Below, piece by piece: positions 27,199-36,518 of a DNA stretch of 64,000 bases (position 1 is its first letter; each line of letters begins with the position of its first letter). The DNA is taken from assembly GCA_964620125.1 (NCBI GenBank), contig CAZUGQ010000002.1, forward strand, positions 1 through 64,000, in the 5' to 3' direction. A program made the position numbers and the translations under genes. The notes below the pieces were generated by a model. That model saw only the letters and a program-made list of their open reading frames with translations, did not search any database and was not told the origin of the DNA. This DNA comes from OLB6 sp964620125. GTDB taxonomy: Bacteria; Bacteroidota; Ignavibacteria; Kapaibacteriales; Kapaibacteriaceae.

Positions 27199-28200
27199 AT
27201 GCCCAGGTACTCCATCGTCATCGCTGTGTACAACCGTCCGGACGAGATGGAAGAGTTGTTGGCCAGTCTTTCTGAACAAACCTTCCGCGACTTCGAAGTG
27301 GTTGTTGTGGAAGATGGGTCGCAGCTTGCATCCGACGCTGTATGCAATCGGTGGTCGGAGAAGCTGGATATCGTGTACCATTCAAAGGCCAATGGCGGAC
27401 CTGGTCCGGCGCGCAACTTTGGTTGTGAACATGCAAAGGGTGAGTACCTCATCTTTCTCGACAGTGACTGCATGGCACCAGCAGGCTGGTTGGAAGCAGT
27501 TGACAAGGGGCGGAGTATACTGGAGCTTGATGCATGGGGTGGACCTGACCGGGAACACCCAAGTTTTAGTCAAACGCAGAAAGCCATCAGTTATGCAATG
27601 ACGTCTGTACTTACCACTGGTGGCATTCGTGGAGCGCGTGTACGAACTGGTGGAGCCTTTCACCCACGGTCATTCAACATGGGTATGAGCAGAAAGGTGT
27701 ACGCCGTGACGCGGGGCTTTGCCCCCTTGCGATTTGGAGAAGACATCGACTTGAGCATCAGAATGATCGAGGCTGGCTTCAGAGTAGGGTTGATACCAGA
27801 TGCTTGGGTATATCATAAGCGACGAACGGATTTTCAGAAGTTCTTCAAGCAGGTTCATAACAGTGGTATTGCGCGAATTCAGCTCACGCTTCGCCATCCC
27901 GGATCCATCAAGCTCACGCACTTTTTTCCTGCGATGATAACGGTCTATGTAGGGATGGCTATCGTGTACACCTTGAGCATGGCCTCGGGGTTGATACTGG
28001 CACCAATCGGTGTGTATGCGGCTGCTATTGCCCTGCATGCCACCGTGATTAACAGGAGCATGTCGGTTGGATTGCTGGCGGTTGTGGCGTCGGCCGTTCA
28101 GCTTATCGGGTACGGCACAGGATTCCTGCGCGCGCTGGTTTGGAACGTTGTGTTTGGGAGGGAGAAGGCGTTTGCGTTTGAGAAGACGTTTTATGAGTGA
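27199..28200 (+). CDS. Family 2 glycosyltransferase
   Basis: The 333-residue product has a GT-A domain (about 1-240): YSIVIAVYNRPDEMEELLASL at the N-terminus, the nucleotide-binding ED in VVEDGS, the metal-binding FLDSDC (about 88-93), and FGEDIDLSIRMI as the acceptor/base region. One or two membrane helices follow near the C-terminus (about 250-310). It probably transfers a sugar from a nucleotide donor to a membrane-linked acceptor. The ATG at 27199 starts the fold directly. It is isolated on the plus strand among minus-strand glycan genes, followed by a repeat/palindrome block. Confidence 0.9.
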   Translation: MPRYSIVIAVYNRPDEMEELLASLSEQTFRDFEVVVVEDGSQLASDAVCNRWSEKLDIVYHSKANGGPGPARNFGCEHAKGEYLIFLDSDCMAPAGWLEAVDKGRSILELDAWGGPDREHPSFSQTQKAISYAMTSVLTTGGIRGARVRTGGAFHPRSFNMGMSRKVYAVTRGFAPLRFGEDIDLSIRMIEAGFRVGLIPDAWVYHKRRTDFQKFFKQVHNSGIARIQLTLRHPGSIKLTHFFPAMITVYVGMAIVYTLSMASGLILAPIGVYAAAIALHATVINRSMSVGLLAVVASAVQLIGYGTGFLRALVWNVVFGREKAFAFEKTFYE

Positions 28201-28208
28201 GGGGCGGA

Positions 28209-28256
28209 GGAGAGGGAGACGGAGAGGGAGACGGAGAGGGAGACGGAGAGGGAGAC
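28209..28256. repeat. 12-bp purine-rich tandem array, 4 units
   Basis: Four identical units of GGAGAGGGAGAC directly follow the glycosyltransferase stop. The plus strand is all purine except the C in each unit, so the duplex could adopt unusual structures. It lies 25 bases before the 56-bp palindrome. Confidence 0.95.
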
Positions 28257-28281
28257 GTAAGCGAATGGTACCGAACGAATG

Positions 28282-28337
28282 GTACCGGGAGAATAGCTGT
28301 CCCGGTACCGGTACCGGGACAGCTATTCTCCCGGTAC
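28282..28337. terminator. Perfect 56-bp palindrome at convergent gene ends
   Basis: Two 28-base arms (28282-28309 and 28310-28337) are exact reverse complements with no spacer; the centre is GGTACCGGTACC. The right arm contains the last four codons and TAG of the minus-strand GT9 gene, so the arm has become coding. The preceding bases carry GAATGGTACCG twice (28263-28273 and 28277-28287). RNA from either strand would fold into a very long hairpin, which would act as a bidirectional terminator even without a U-tract. A perfect palindrome this long is normally unstable. Confidence 0.8.
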
Positions 28338-29471
28338 TTTCCCACCCACCACACTCTCAAACACAACCTCAGGCGCCAAATGCTCCATGCACCGATAAGT
28401 TTGATTCACACACGTTTGCGCAAAGTAGCAGGTACACTCAACAGAGGGCTGTATAATCACCCCCCTACCGTATAACTCAAACTCATGGGGGTTGAAAATG
28501 TTGTTTAACAATACCAAACGCTTCTTGTAAGCAATTGCCATGTGCATGACCATGGTAACTGCCGTCACAACTACGTCGCACTCGTTCACTACTGCAGCAA
28601 ACGTCATCAGGGGGTACGTGCCCTCATACACAGCGCCAGTCCTCTCTCGCAGCATTAGGTTGCGCTCATGTTCGCTGGGTCCGCCTAATAACACAACTTT
28701 TGCCGCAGCACCGTGAAGCAATTCAATCAAACGTACCCAGTACTCTACTGGCCACTCACGAGATACCCATCGCTCTCCACATCCGGTGTTAAGACCAACA
28801 ACAAGTGGTTTAGCCCCATTGGCCACTTCACTGTTTGAACTGGTAGACACTCCCGCATCGGCGTCGGCAGCCTGCCCGTTTCCGTAAAGGCTTGTAAGGG
28901 GCGATGGTCCCGGTGGGTCTAGTTCGTACTCCTGACCCTTCCACTCAAACCCACACATTTCCAGGACTTCCTGTGGGTATGAAAGCTTGTTGGCCTTACT
29001 CACATCATCAAACAGTCCGGTCAAAAACTTGTGCTCGGCCAATTCATTCACTGGCGAAGGCACTCCGTCAGCGAGGGTGTAGCCGAACTGCTTCGTAGAT
29101 CGCACCTGCGACATAACCGCACATGCCTGCGCATCCTTGTCGAGATTTATCGCAACATCGAAATGAACGGCTGTAACTAGAGCAAGATTCTTTGCTGTAC
29201 AGTGCAGGCGATACTGAACGGACGTGGGTACAACCTCCGGTGTGTCAGACAACCACCATATCTCATGATCCTCATACGCTTCACGCAAAGACTGTAAGAT
29301 CACGGTGGTCCGAATAACATCGCCAGTTGCACCAAGTTTGATGATAAGAATTCGGCCAAGCCTTTTGCGGTATTCAGAACAGAAACTGCAGTGTACACCC
29401 GTGCGCTTGTGAGGTTCACAAGGAACATGTCCGCGAAAGTGCAAACAGTCAGACTTGTAAGGAGGGAACAT
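28323..29471 (-). CDS. Family 9 glycosyltransferase (heptosyltransferase-like)
   Basis: The 382-residue product has an N-terminal Cys/His cluster (DCLHFRGHVPCEPHKRTGVHCSFC, about 8-31), seen in a subset of GT9 proteins and likely metal-binding. The GT-B fold follows with KLGATGDVIRTT (about 46-57) and a C-terminal half with VGLNTGCGERW and LLGGPSEHERN. GT9 enzymes add heptose or related sugars to lipopolysaccharide core; the exact sugar is not evident. I start at the ATG at 29471; a TTG at 29486 is possible. The C-terminus VPGE lies inside the 56-bp palindrome. Confidence 0.88.
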   Translation of the reverse strand: MFPPYKSDCLHFRGHVPCEPHKRTGVHCSFCSEYRKRLGRILIIKLGATGDVIRTTVILQSLREAYEDHEIWWLSDTPEVVPTSVQYRLHCTAKNLALVTAVHFDVAINLDKDAQACAVMSQVRSTKQFGYTLADGVPSPVNELAEHKFLTGLFDDVSKANKLSYPQEVLEMCGFEWKGQEYELDPPGPSPLTSLYGNGQAADADAGVSTSSNSEVANGAKPLVVGLNTGCGERWVSREWPVEYWVRLIELLHGAAAKVVLLGGPSEHERNLMLRERTGAVYEGTYPLMTFAAVVNECDVVVTAVTMVMHMAIAYKKRLVLLNNIFNPHEFELYGRGVIIQPSVECTCYFAQTCVNQTYRCMEHLAPEVVFESVVGGKVPGE

Positions 29472-29492
29472 GCCCGATTCTAACAACTGTCG

Positions 29493-30254
29493 CTACAACC
29501 GCACTTGAATCATGAAGGTAAAGTTTACATGGTGAACATAGGTCTCAGGGCCTTCGCCGAGCTTGACTGCCGTGAGTAGTTCTCCTCGCCCGCCTTCGGA
29601 TGTAGGTCGTAAATCCCTGCCGATTAGGTTCATCACTCCGTACGCTATGCTCGTATTAAGAAACACGGGATAGTATAGCTCACCTTCGATTCCGATTCTG
29701 GCCATCGCTCCCAACCGAGTTGCTGCTTCTTTACCCGAAAACGTCCACGTGGTGTCAAGGTTGGCGGTAGTGTTGATCACATTGGTTGTGATCTGATTGG
29801 GTTGTACGAACAGCGGACGAATCTCACCACCAATGTATGCACGGGCAAAGGCCATTGGGAATTCTGCAAATGACCACTCAAAGCCAACCATTGTAGAAAT
29901 CAGATTCACATCGTGCCGAACCTGCGTAGAGGATAGTCCGCTTGATATTCGCTGTGTTCCCGAGAACATGAAATAGTCTAAACCGAAGGGAATCCGAAAG
30001 TACTTCTGCTTGTCTAAGTCTGCATAGCCACGCACTCCCCACCCCATTTGCACGCCATCAAGAGCACCACCATATGGTTCATCAGAATTGTCAGATATCG
30101 AGTTTTCGTCGGTCACAAAACGATACGTTGCAGGATTATCATTAGTAATCCAGTCTGTACTCATCCCTGCTGCCACACGAAATCGAACCTGCGAGGTGAC
30201 AGCTGCACCAGCAACAACGAACAGAATGATGAGGATAGAAATCCGAGATCTCAT
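29493..30254 (-). CDS. Outer-membrane beta-barrel protein
   Basis: The 253-residue product has a signal peptide (ILIILFVVAGAAVTSQ, cleavage near residue 22). Alternating strands with Gly and aromatic residues continue to the end (VHHVNFTFMIQVRL). An Asp/Asn-rich loop (about 40-62) probably lies outside. It has no recognised family and no clear similarity to the 6208/19961 pair. Its ATG overlaps the stop of the upstream glycosyltransferase (ATGA, 30251-30254), and GT9 follows after 21 bases. Confidence 0.72.
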   Translation of the reverse strand: MRSRISILIILFVVAGAAVTSQVRFRVAAGMSTDWITNDNPATYRFVTDENSISDNSDEPYGGALDGVQMGWGVRGYADLDKQKYFRIPFGLDYFMFSGTQRISSGLSSTQVRHDVNLISTMVGFEWSFAEFPMAFARAYIGGEIRPLFVQPNQITTNVINTTANLDTTWTFSGKEAATRLGAMARIGIEGELYYPVFLNTSIAYGVMNLIGRDLRPTSEGGRGELLTAVKLGEGPETYVHHVNFTFMIQVRL

Positions 30255-31279
30255 TGCAAACGCTCCTTGATGCTGTAACGCTCACGCTCCAAATTATTCT
30301 TCACAATCAACTCTCCAACAAGTCCGATCGAAATGAGCTGAACACCAACAATGATCATGGCTATACCAAACAGCGCCAATGGCCGATTGCTGAGAGCCGT
30401 TTGCCCGTTTGCCCATTCGATTGCTAGGTACAGGTCAATCACAAAACCAACAACGGCGAAAAGGGTTCCTACAGTGCCAAAAAAATGCATGGGTCGCTTC
30501 ACGTAGCGTGTTGTAAACAGCACGGTAAGCAGATCAAGAAACCCTTTAAGAAAACGACTCATTCCGAATTTGGACACACCATATTTACGCCGATGGTGCT
30601 GAACAGGGATTTCGGTAACACGAAATCCTTCCCAATGAGCTAGGGCTGGGATGTAGCGATGCATTTCTCCATACACCTGTACGGTGTCCGTTACTTCTTT
30701 GCGGTATGCCTTCAATCCACAATTGAAGTCATGGAGCTTTATCCCAGTCATCACCGATGTTACGGTGTTGAAGAGCTTCGATGGTATCGTCTTGTGCCAG
30801 GGATCGTACCTTTTTCTCTTCCAACCTGAAACTAGGTCGTACCCTTCTTCAAGTTTTGCAATTAACGCGGGCAGCTCCGATGGATCGTCCTGCAAGTCTG
30901 CATCCATGGTGATCACATAGTTGCCTCGCGCTTCTGCAAATCCCACGGCTAATGCGGCACTCTTTCCGTAGTTGCGCCGGAATCGCAACGCAGAAAATCG
31001 ACGGTTTCGCGCATTCAGTTGCTCAAGTATGCTGAATGACTGATCAGTGCTTCCGTCGTCGATGAACAACACATCCCAAGAATTCGGAGAAATCCGCTGC
31101 AGTACTGACTCCAACTGCATACCAAGTTCCCAGAGCGATTCTTCTTCGTTTAGCAAAGGAATCACAACGGTAACGGAACCAACGTTACGCACAGGCTTGT
31201 CCACCTCCTGCCGGTGATCTCGCCTGCGGTTGTAGCGACTCCTATGTGGTCTTTGGCGTCGTTGTTGTTCGTCGCTCAT
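30251..31279 (-). CDS. Membrane family 2 glycosyltransferase, DPMS/GtrB-like
   Basis: The 342-residue product has a highly basic N-terminus (residues 5-30). A GT-A domain follows with VVIPLLNEEESLWEL, LFIDDGSTDQSF and the metal-binding TMDADLQDDP, plus the interface segment FNCGLKAYRKEV, then two C-terminal transmembrane helices (about 250-275 and 295-320). Such enzymes move sugars from nucleotide donors to polyprenyl phosphate at the inner membrane. Start at ATG 31279; the TTG frame to 31327 would run into the T9SS gene upstream. Confidence 0.92.
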   Translation of the reverse strand: MSDEQQRRQRPHRSRYNRRRDHRQEVDKPVRNVGSVTVVIPLLNEEESLWELGMQLESVLQRISPNSWDVLFIDDGSTDQSFSILEQLNARNRRFSALRFRRNYGKSAALAVGFAEARGNYVITMDADLQDDPSELPALIAKLEEGYDLVSGWKRKRYDPWHKTIPSKLFNTVTSVMTGIKLHDFNCGLKAYRKEVTDTVQVYGEMHRYIPALAHWEGFRVTEIPVQHHRRKYGVSKFGMSRFLKGFLDLLTVLFTTRYVKRPMHFFGTVGTLFAVVGFVIDLYLAIEWANGQTALSNRPLALFGIAMIIVGVQLISIGLVGELIVKNNLERERYSIKERLQ

Positions 31280-31299
31280 CGCATCGTGCGTTACGTTCG

Positions 31300-32118
31300 C
31301 TATAGATGATAGAATGTAGTTGAACAAACGTTGCCATGTGCGTCCGTGGCGTGCAACACGTACATGCCTTGTGGCAGAGCCTGCAGATCTACAAGCGTGT
31401 TTGTGGGTAACTCAAGCACTTTCCTTCCATGCAGGTCGGTCACAGTAATGCGTTGATCGTTCTCGGAAATGCCTGTTACGCGTCCGTACGAATAAGCGGG
31501 ATTGGGATACATGTTTATTGGCTTACAGGCACACCTGCCAAAGCCCCTTTCTACCAAATCCTCAGAGTTGGGATCTTCTACATCAAGAACAATTCCGTTG
31601 AACCAAAAGATAACTGTGAACCGTTCGAGAGCAGTGTTACTTGTTTTCAGCGATGCACCGGGCTCTACCTTCGCGGCCAAGAAGTTGTTGGGAAAATCGC
31701 TGTACCCGTCGGTTATCCAGATGCTATCAATGCCGCGAGGTAGGGGGCTTGGCCAGGTGAATTCCAAGTCTCCACCTGTCCAGTTTACTTCCAATGCATA
31801 GTCTTCGCGGTGCTGAAGACCTAGTTGGAGCTTGCGTACTTCCTTGGGACTAAGCCAGATGGGTTCTTGCGTTGGAGCTACAGTCCAAACATAGAATATG
31901 TTTCCTGGCAGAGGGATGCTTGGGATCTCAACTTCACCGAGTTCTGCATCCACACTATCACTGCCACCCGTATGAGCTCCGAATACGAATGTGAATGTTT
32001 TTGAACCCACTGGGGTGGAGTTCTTTATGTTCATCGGGAACTCTATGTTCTGTGCTCTGATGAACAAACCCGGCACCAACACCAGGAGCAAGGCCAACTT
32101 ACTTATGCTAACTTTCAT
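31300..32118 (-). CDS. T9SS-sorted secreted protein
   Basis: The 272-residue product has a signal peptide (LALLLVLVPGLFIRAQ), a beta-rich body, a CACK cysteine pair near residue 205, and a T9SS sorting tail (about 205-272: MYPNPAYSYGRV...LHGRKVLEL...LPQGMYVLHAT). It should be exported through the outer membrane and anchored or released. No enzymatic motif is seen. The ATG at 32118 is used because the signal peptide begins there. It is the first gene before a run of three glycan-envelope genes. Confidence 0.85.
   Translation of the reverse strand: MKVSISKLALLLVLVPGLFIRAQNIEFPMNIKNSTPVGSKTFTFVFGAHTGGSDSVDAELGEVEIPSIPLPGNIFYVWTVAPTQEPIWLSPKEVRKLQLGLQHREDYALEVNWTGGDLEFTWPSPLPRGIDSIWITDGYSDFPNNFLAAKVEPGASLKTSNTALERFTVIFWFNGIVLDVEDPNSEDLVERGFGRCACKPINMYPNPAYSYGRVTGISENDQRITVTDLHGRKVLELPTNTLVDLQALPQGMYVLHATDAHGNVCSTTFYHL
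31740..31750 (+). repeat. Genomic motif GTAGGGGGCTT
   Basis: Exact 11-mer within GGTAGGGGGCTTGGCCA. Read on minus it encodes S-P-L-P of the T9SS protein at 31300-32118. Confidence 0.85.
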
Positions 32119-32125
32119 GGGCACG

Positions 32126-32160
32126 AATAAAAAAGGGCAGCAGGATTCCCTGCTGCCCTT
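32126..32160 (-). terminator. Intrinsic terminator
   Basis: Read on minus, a perfect 12-bp stem (AAGGGCAGCAGG) with loop GAAT is followed by TTTTATTCG, so the stem's own TT plus four more Us form the tail. It lies 17 bases after the stop of the 1038-aa T9SS gene and is the clearest rho-independent terminator in the window. Confidence 0.92.
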
Positions 32161-32177
32161 ATTCTGAATCATCGGTA

Positions 32178-35100
32178 TCAGCGCACTACCGTCAGTGCAC
32201 TGGTAGCAACAGCATTGCCGTTGGTAACCTTTACGATGTAACGGCCGGCAGCAAGTGAAGCAGCTTCAAGCTGTGCATCATAAACGCCGGCATTCATCGA
32301 TGTGTTAACAATTGTTTGAACACGCTGACCAACCATGTCAAACAGTTCAACAACCACGTTGCCGGCTGTTTGCACAGCATAGGTTATGGTTGATGTTGAG
32401 CTGACAGGGTTTGGTGTTACAGTAACGGCTTGACCAGCAACAACATCGTCGCTCATCAGGCGGAAACTTGGTGTGCGAGGGTCGCTGATAACTACTGTGT
32501 TGTTACGTCCTGCTAGGATTGTTCCAATCACTTCACCTGAAACAGGGTTCACAACCGAGTAGTTGTGAGCAGGATTATTCATGGATACTGTAACTGGGAA
32601 CTGTGCACCTTGCAAACGAACGAGCGGGTTTACAATGCTTTCTTCAACGTAGGATTCGTTGCTGAAGCGAACGTCGAACAGGTTGTGCGGTGGAACTGGA
32701 GGAAGTTCGAATACATTCTTGGCTTCGACAGCTCCATTCTCCATCACAAACAAGTCGTTTGCACGGTTGGCAGCATCTGAAATTGACAAGCGCGTTGCTT
32801 GCGACTGCATTTGGGAACGAACCGAGGCAAAGTCAACACCCGACTTGCGAAGATCCGAGCGCATTTGCAGATAGGCCTGACCAGTGATCTTTATCCAGTA
32901 ACCCAGACCAGGAGTGATTTCGGAAACAGCCTGATAACCACGATCGGTAACGTAGCGGTAGATATCACCTTCGATTGTTGGGAATCCACCACCGCCGTAG
33001 GGTATCAAGGAAACACGCTCTGTGCTAATCGGCACGGACAGCGAGCCGATGGTGTTCCATCCCTCATACAAGCGGGTTGGATGGAGCTGATCATTGATCA
33101 CAAACAGACGGCTACCAGCTACAGTCCGGTCGATCTCATCCGAATACTTCACAAAGTATCCTACGCCCGGAGCAAGGTTGGTTTCGTTTGTTTGATAGCT
33201 GTTCTGAGCAAAGCGAATTGGAATATTCAGAGCATTCTTGAACACATCCTTCCAGTACGAAGACGATGGGTTCACAGGTAGCGAGAGAAGATTCCACCCC
33301 TTGTTGATTACTGGGAAACGAGCAACCTTCGGAAGCGTGTACTCAATCACGAATGCATTGATGTCTGCATCGCGAATAGTAAATGAGTACAACGATCCAC
33401 CAATATTCGTGGCATTACGCATGTTCACGTTGAAGCGCGAGCCATTAAGCGTGTCACGAATGAAGAGGTCGGATGAAGGCGAGAAGTTGTCAACATTCCA
33501 GCTTACAACAACTGGATAGTTTGCAGAAACACCCGCATTAAAGCGGCACCAGTACAGAAGTGTTGTGTCTGTATAGATGTCGCGGATATCGCGAGACGCT
33601 GCTTTCGGACGTGAAGCCGTTGCTGCCCACAGGTCACCAAGGCCATTTGGATAGAGGTCTTTTCCTTCACTGTCCTTAGGATACCAACGAGCACCAAATC
33701 CTGTAAGAGGAGTATCCCAAACGGTTTCGCCGAAAAGTGTATCCACCTGGTCGCGTGCACGTGCTCCTACACCCATCACCAGGTAGGTGCGCTGCACTGG
33801 ATCGGCAGAGTTTCGAACTTCGATGCGAATGCCTGTAGGATCCGCACCTGTCAAACCGGACTGCCATGCATTGTTTTCGTCAAACACATTCGGTTCGAAT
33901 GGAGTGCGGAAGTAGATGAAGGTAACCTTTACTCTCACTGGCGAGGTAGCAATGGAACCACTTTCAAACGTTATGTGGCCAACGTATATCCCCGCAAGTT
34001 CAATGGGATCCTGTTTGCTTGAATTGTCGGGCAACTCAGTTGGGTCACAGATTATCCTGAAGTTTAGGTCCCGCATTGCTGGCGTAGGATCACCGAGTGG
34101 TGTCACACCAAGCGTGGTACCGAGAATACCCTTGTCCATCACCGGAATGTATCCTTCACGCACAGGTTGTGGGAAAGGATTGATCTCACCTGTTCCGCCC
34201 TTAAGGAAGGACTTAAACTTGAGCCACGGCTGGTCAGACTGTACCACAATGTCGTAAGCCCGTGTACCGGACACTGCATTAATAACGTCAATGTCGCGAG
34301 TCCCGATGCCGTTAACATTGTCGTCGTAGTTCGAACCAGAGTCAATGGTAATGGGTTCGGTAACGAACCAATCGGTACCATTGGAGTTCGCAACTGAGTC
34401 AACGATGCGGAATCGTGGGTCAGCTTGTAGGGTGAAGGACAGGCTAGGAATAAGGTCCGTGCATTCTACCCAGATCATACCAAGGCGTGAAGGACGAAGT
34501 GGGTCACGAACTTGTTCGATGTTGTTGTTGTCAAGGAAATAGTTGTCTACACCACCGAGTCCAGCATAGGTCGAAGGCTGAGGATCATTCGGGAATGGCC
34601 TTTCGAAACCTACTTGGAAGTCGTTGTAGAACAGTGTGTCGTTCGTGATGATAAGCGGAGTCCTGGAGCTTACAGGGTCAGCACCGGGCCGTGCTACAAC
34701 GCGGAAACGGAGGTAGCATAGCTCTACAAACGGACGCTGATCGCATGGTTGCGTTACATCGCCTGTTTGTGGAAGCGGCTTCGAAGAAACGGCATCAATC
34801 ATCACTCTCTTGCCGCGAAGTCTGTTCTGAATAGGCGCATTGATCACACTTTGATAGGATGTGTCACGAGCAACATGAGAAGAGAACTCAAAGTCCCGTG
34901 CCAAACATCCTAGAGGAGTGTTCTGTGGTCCACGAAGAGGACCGTTCTTGTCAACGCCAATGAACACAAGTGCACTCGAGTCGAATTGCACCTTGAACTT
35001 GAAGCTGTAGATCGGGAAGGCTTCATATTGGCTTGTTGTTCGCCAACAGTTCTTGATAAACACCGGTACAAGAAGTTCCCGCTGACCATTCTGGCCTTCC

Positions 35101-35294
35101 TGTGCTATCCAGATACGTCCATCCGGATAGTAGTTCTGGTTCCACCCGGCACCCGAACCGGTTAAGCTAAGAGTCGGCAACTCAGGCTTGTCTGTCTGAG
35201 CAAACGCACCCTGCGTTCCGATCCCGATCAGCACCGCGAGGAGTACAGCCACGCCAGCGGCACGGGCACTCCAAAGTGTGAATCGACGATGCAT
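32178..35294 (-). CDS. Large T9SS-sorted secreted protein
   Basis: The 1038-residue product has a signal peptide ending GAFAQ (about residue 33). A series of beta-sandwich-like regions follows with no catalytic motif I can identify; the N-terminal part (IYSFKFKVQFDSSALVFIGVD) is cohesin-like. A 'GWNLLSLP' region near 680 repeats as 'GWNTIGSLSVP' near 750, a duplicated domain seen in many Bacteroidota/Chlorobi secreted proteins. The C-terminus is a T9SS tail (about 960-1038: VTPNPVSSTSTITY...LAAGRYIVKVTNG). It is followed by a strong terminator. Confidence 0.88.
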   Translation of the reverse strand: MHRRFTLWSARAAGVAVLLAVLIGIGTQGAFAQTDKPELPTLSLTGSGAGWNQNYYPDGRIWIAQEGQNGQRELLVPVFIKNCWRTTSQYEAFPIYSFKFKVQFDSSALVFIGVDKNGPLRGPQNTPLGCLARDFEFSSHVARDTSYQSVINAPIQNRLRGKRVMIDAVSSKPLPQTGDVTQPCDQRPFVELCYLRFRVVARPGADPVSSRTPLIITNDTLFYNDFQVGFERPFPNDPQPSTYAGLGGVDNYFLDNNNIEQVRDPLRPSRLGMIWVECTDLIPSLSFTLQADPRFRIVDSVANSNGTDWFVTEPITIDSGSNYDDNVNGIGTRDIDVINAVSGTRAYDIVVQSDQPWLKFKSFLKGGTGEINPFPQPVREGYIPVMDKGILGTTLGVTPLGDPTPAMRDLNFRIICDPTELPDNSSKQDPIELAGIYVGHITFESGSIATSPVRVKVTFIYFRTPFEPNVFDENNAWQSGLTGADPTGIRIEVRNSADPVQRTYLVMGVGARARDQVDTLFGETVWDTPLTGFGARWYPKDSEGKDLYPNGLGDLWAATASRPKAASRDIRDIYTDTTLLYWCRFNAGVSANYPVVVSWNVDNFSPSSDLFIRDTLNGSRFNVNMRNATNIGGSLYSFTIRDADINAFVIEYTLPKVARFPVINKGWNLLSLPVNPSSSYWKDVFKNALNIPIRFAQNSYQTNETNLAPGVGYFVKYSDEIDRTVAGSRLFVINDQLHPTRLYEGWNTIGSLSVPISTERVSLIPYGGGGFPTIEGDIYRYVTDRGYQAVSEITPGLGYWIKITGQAYLQMRSDLRKSGVDFASVRSQMQSQATRLSISDAANRANDLFVMENGAVEAKNVFELPPVPPHNLFDVRFSNESYVEESIVNPLVRLQGAQFPVTVSMNNPAHNYSVVNPVSGEVIGTILAGRNNTVVISDPRTPSFRLMSDDVVAGQAVTVTPNPVSSTSTITYAVQTAGNVVVELFDMVGQRVQTIVNTSMNAGVYDAQLEAASLAAGRYIVKVTNGNAVATSALTVVR

Positions 35295-35327
35295 AACAAC
35301 TCCTCTGATGAGATTAGTACGTGATTT

Positions 35328-36485
35328 TCAACGTAAAAGCTTTCTCGTCACCATCCCGCTTTCTGTTTGGATTACTACCAAATAGAAACCCGAAGAGAGG
35401 TGTTCGATTGGAACTACCACTTCCGATGACTCTCCAGATGCAACAGCAGCAAAAACTCTGCCGAAGGTATCATGAATGGAAATCTGTTGTGGAGCCCCAT
35501 GAAGACTCTGGATTCGGATTGTGTTGTTTGACTGAGTTATCCGAATAGGAGAACCTTCATGGAGGTCCAGTTTGGCTGACACAGTTGGACGTTCAATGAG
35601 AATTGTGAGGTCATCTTGCAAGGTTGGTTCGGTGCATGAACACGAGTCGATTCGAGTTGCAGAACACGTGATGACTGCTGAAACTGAATCCGTGCCTCGC
35701 GCAAGATCAATGTGCAGTGTTAGTAGTGTTTCCTGTTCAGTCACCGTTAAATCAACAGTTAACTGGGATCCATCTTCGCTAATGTTTGATGTTGCTACAT
35801 CTGCATTCGTTGTAAACCCAGATATTCTGCAAACTGCTACATCGCTTACTGTGTACACTACACGGAGTACTGTAGAAGAGGGCGTTCCAGTGATGATACG
35901 CGATGCAACATCAAGTGATGAGTCGGCATCCTTTATCTGAAGACTGTCCAGTTCAAATCGTACACCCTGAGATGGATCTGCTACAGGTATAGCCACACTG
36001 TAAACAGTGTCGGTTCTGAACACGTTAACCGATCCTTTGAACTCTTCATTAAAGTCAGGTTCCCAAGGAAGCGTTAGAGTGTCGCCAGTACCACATTGCT
36101 GTTTATACTCGCCAGCAATCGCAAAAAGTGGAAGGTTGCCCTGCACGTTTCGTGTAATGGTAAAAGCACCAACACGCATTTCGCCTGGAACCTGAAAGTT
36201 GAATGAAGGGCTGATGTCTGCAAACTTCATTTGTTCCGACAGCGTACCTGAAATCAATCCATCCGTTGGACGGAGTAGAGCAGTGTCGAAGCCAATTGTG
36301 ATGTCAAAGGACATGAGGCTGTCGCTACCTTTAACCTCTCCGATTGAGGCAGAGATCAGCCATCGTTGTTCTCCGGAGCAAGCATTGATCACACGGTGAG
36401 ATGTGAGCAGTAGCGTATCCGAAGCTGCGGTGATCCTGCTGGCCGCCATCACGACGGCCAGCAGTACAATCACCCACATTGTCAT
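35328..36485 (-). CDS. T9SS-sorted secreted protein
   Basis: The 385-residue product has a short signal peptide (MTMWVIVLLAVVMAASRITAA). A cohesin-like region (about 40-130; ISASIGEVKGSDSLMSFDITIGFDTALLRPTDG) is followed by a Cys-bearing beta region (ITCSATRIDSCSCTEP). The C-terminal sorting tail (about 315-385) has LSSGFYLVVIQTESGMVTRKLLR. Starts at codon 1 or 3 are both ATG. It lies 33 bases downstream of the gene at 36519-38561. Cohesin-like architecture next to a dockerin-like neighbour is suggestive. Confidence 0.82.
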   Translation of the reverse strand: MTMWVIVLLAVVMAASRITAASDTLLLTSHRVINACSGEQRWLISASIGEVKGSDSLMSFDITIGFDTALLRPTDGLISGTLSEQMKFADISPSFNFQVPGEMRVGAFTITRNVQGNLPLFAIAGEYKQQCGTGDTLTLPWEPDFNEEFKGSVNVFRTDTVYSVAIPVADPSQGVRFELDSLQIKDADSSLDVASRIITGTPSSTVLRVVYTVSDVAVCRISGFTTNADVATSNISEDGSQLTVDLTVTEQETLLTLHIDLARGTDSVSAVITCSATRIDSCSCTEPTLQDDLTILIERPTVSAKLDLHEGSPIRITQSNNTIRIQSLHGAPQQISIHDTFGRVFAAVASGESSEVVVPIEHLSSGFYLVVIQTESGMVTRKLLR

Positions 36486-36518
36486 TGAACAAGAAACGCT
36501 TTCACCAGCAGGCCGGCG

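Noticed and set aside
28282..28337. Insertion-sequence end or attachment site
   Set aside because: No transposase or integrase gene and no target-site duplication were found around it.
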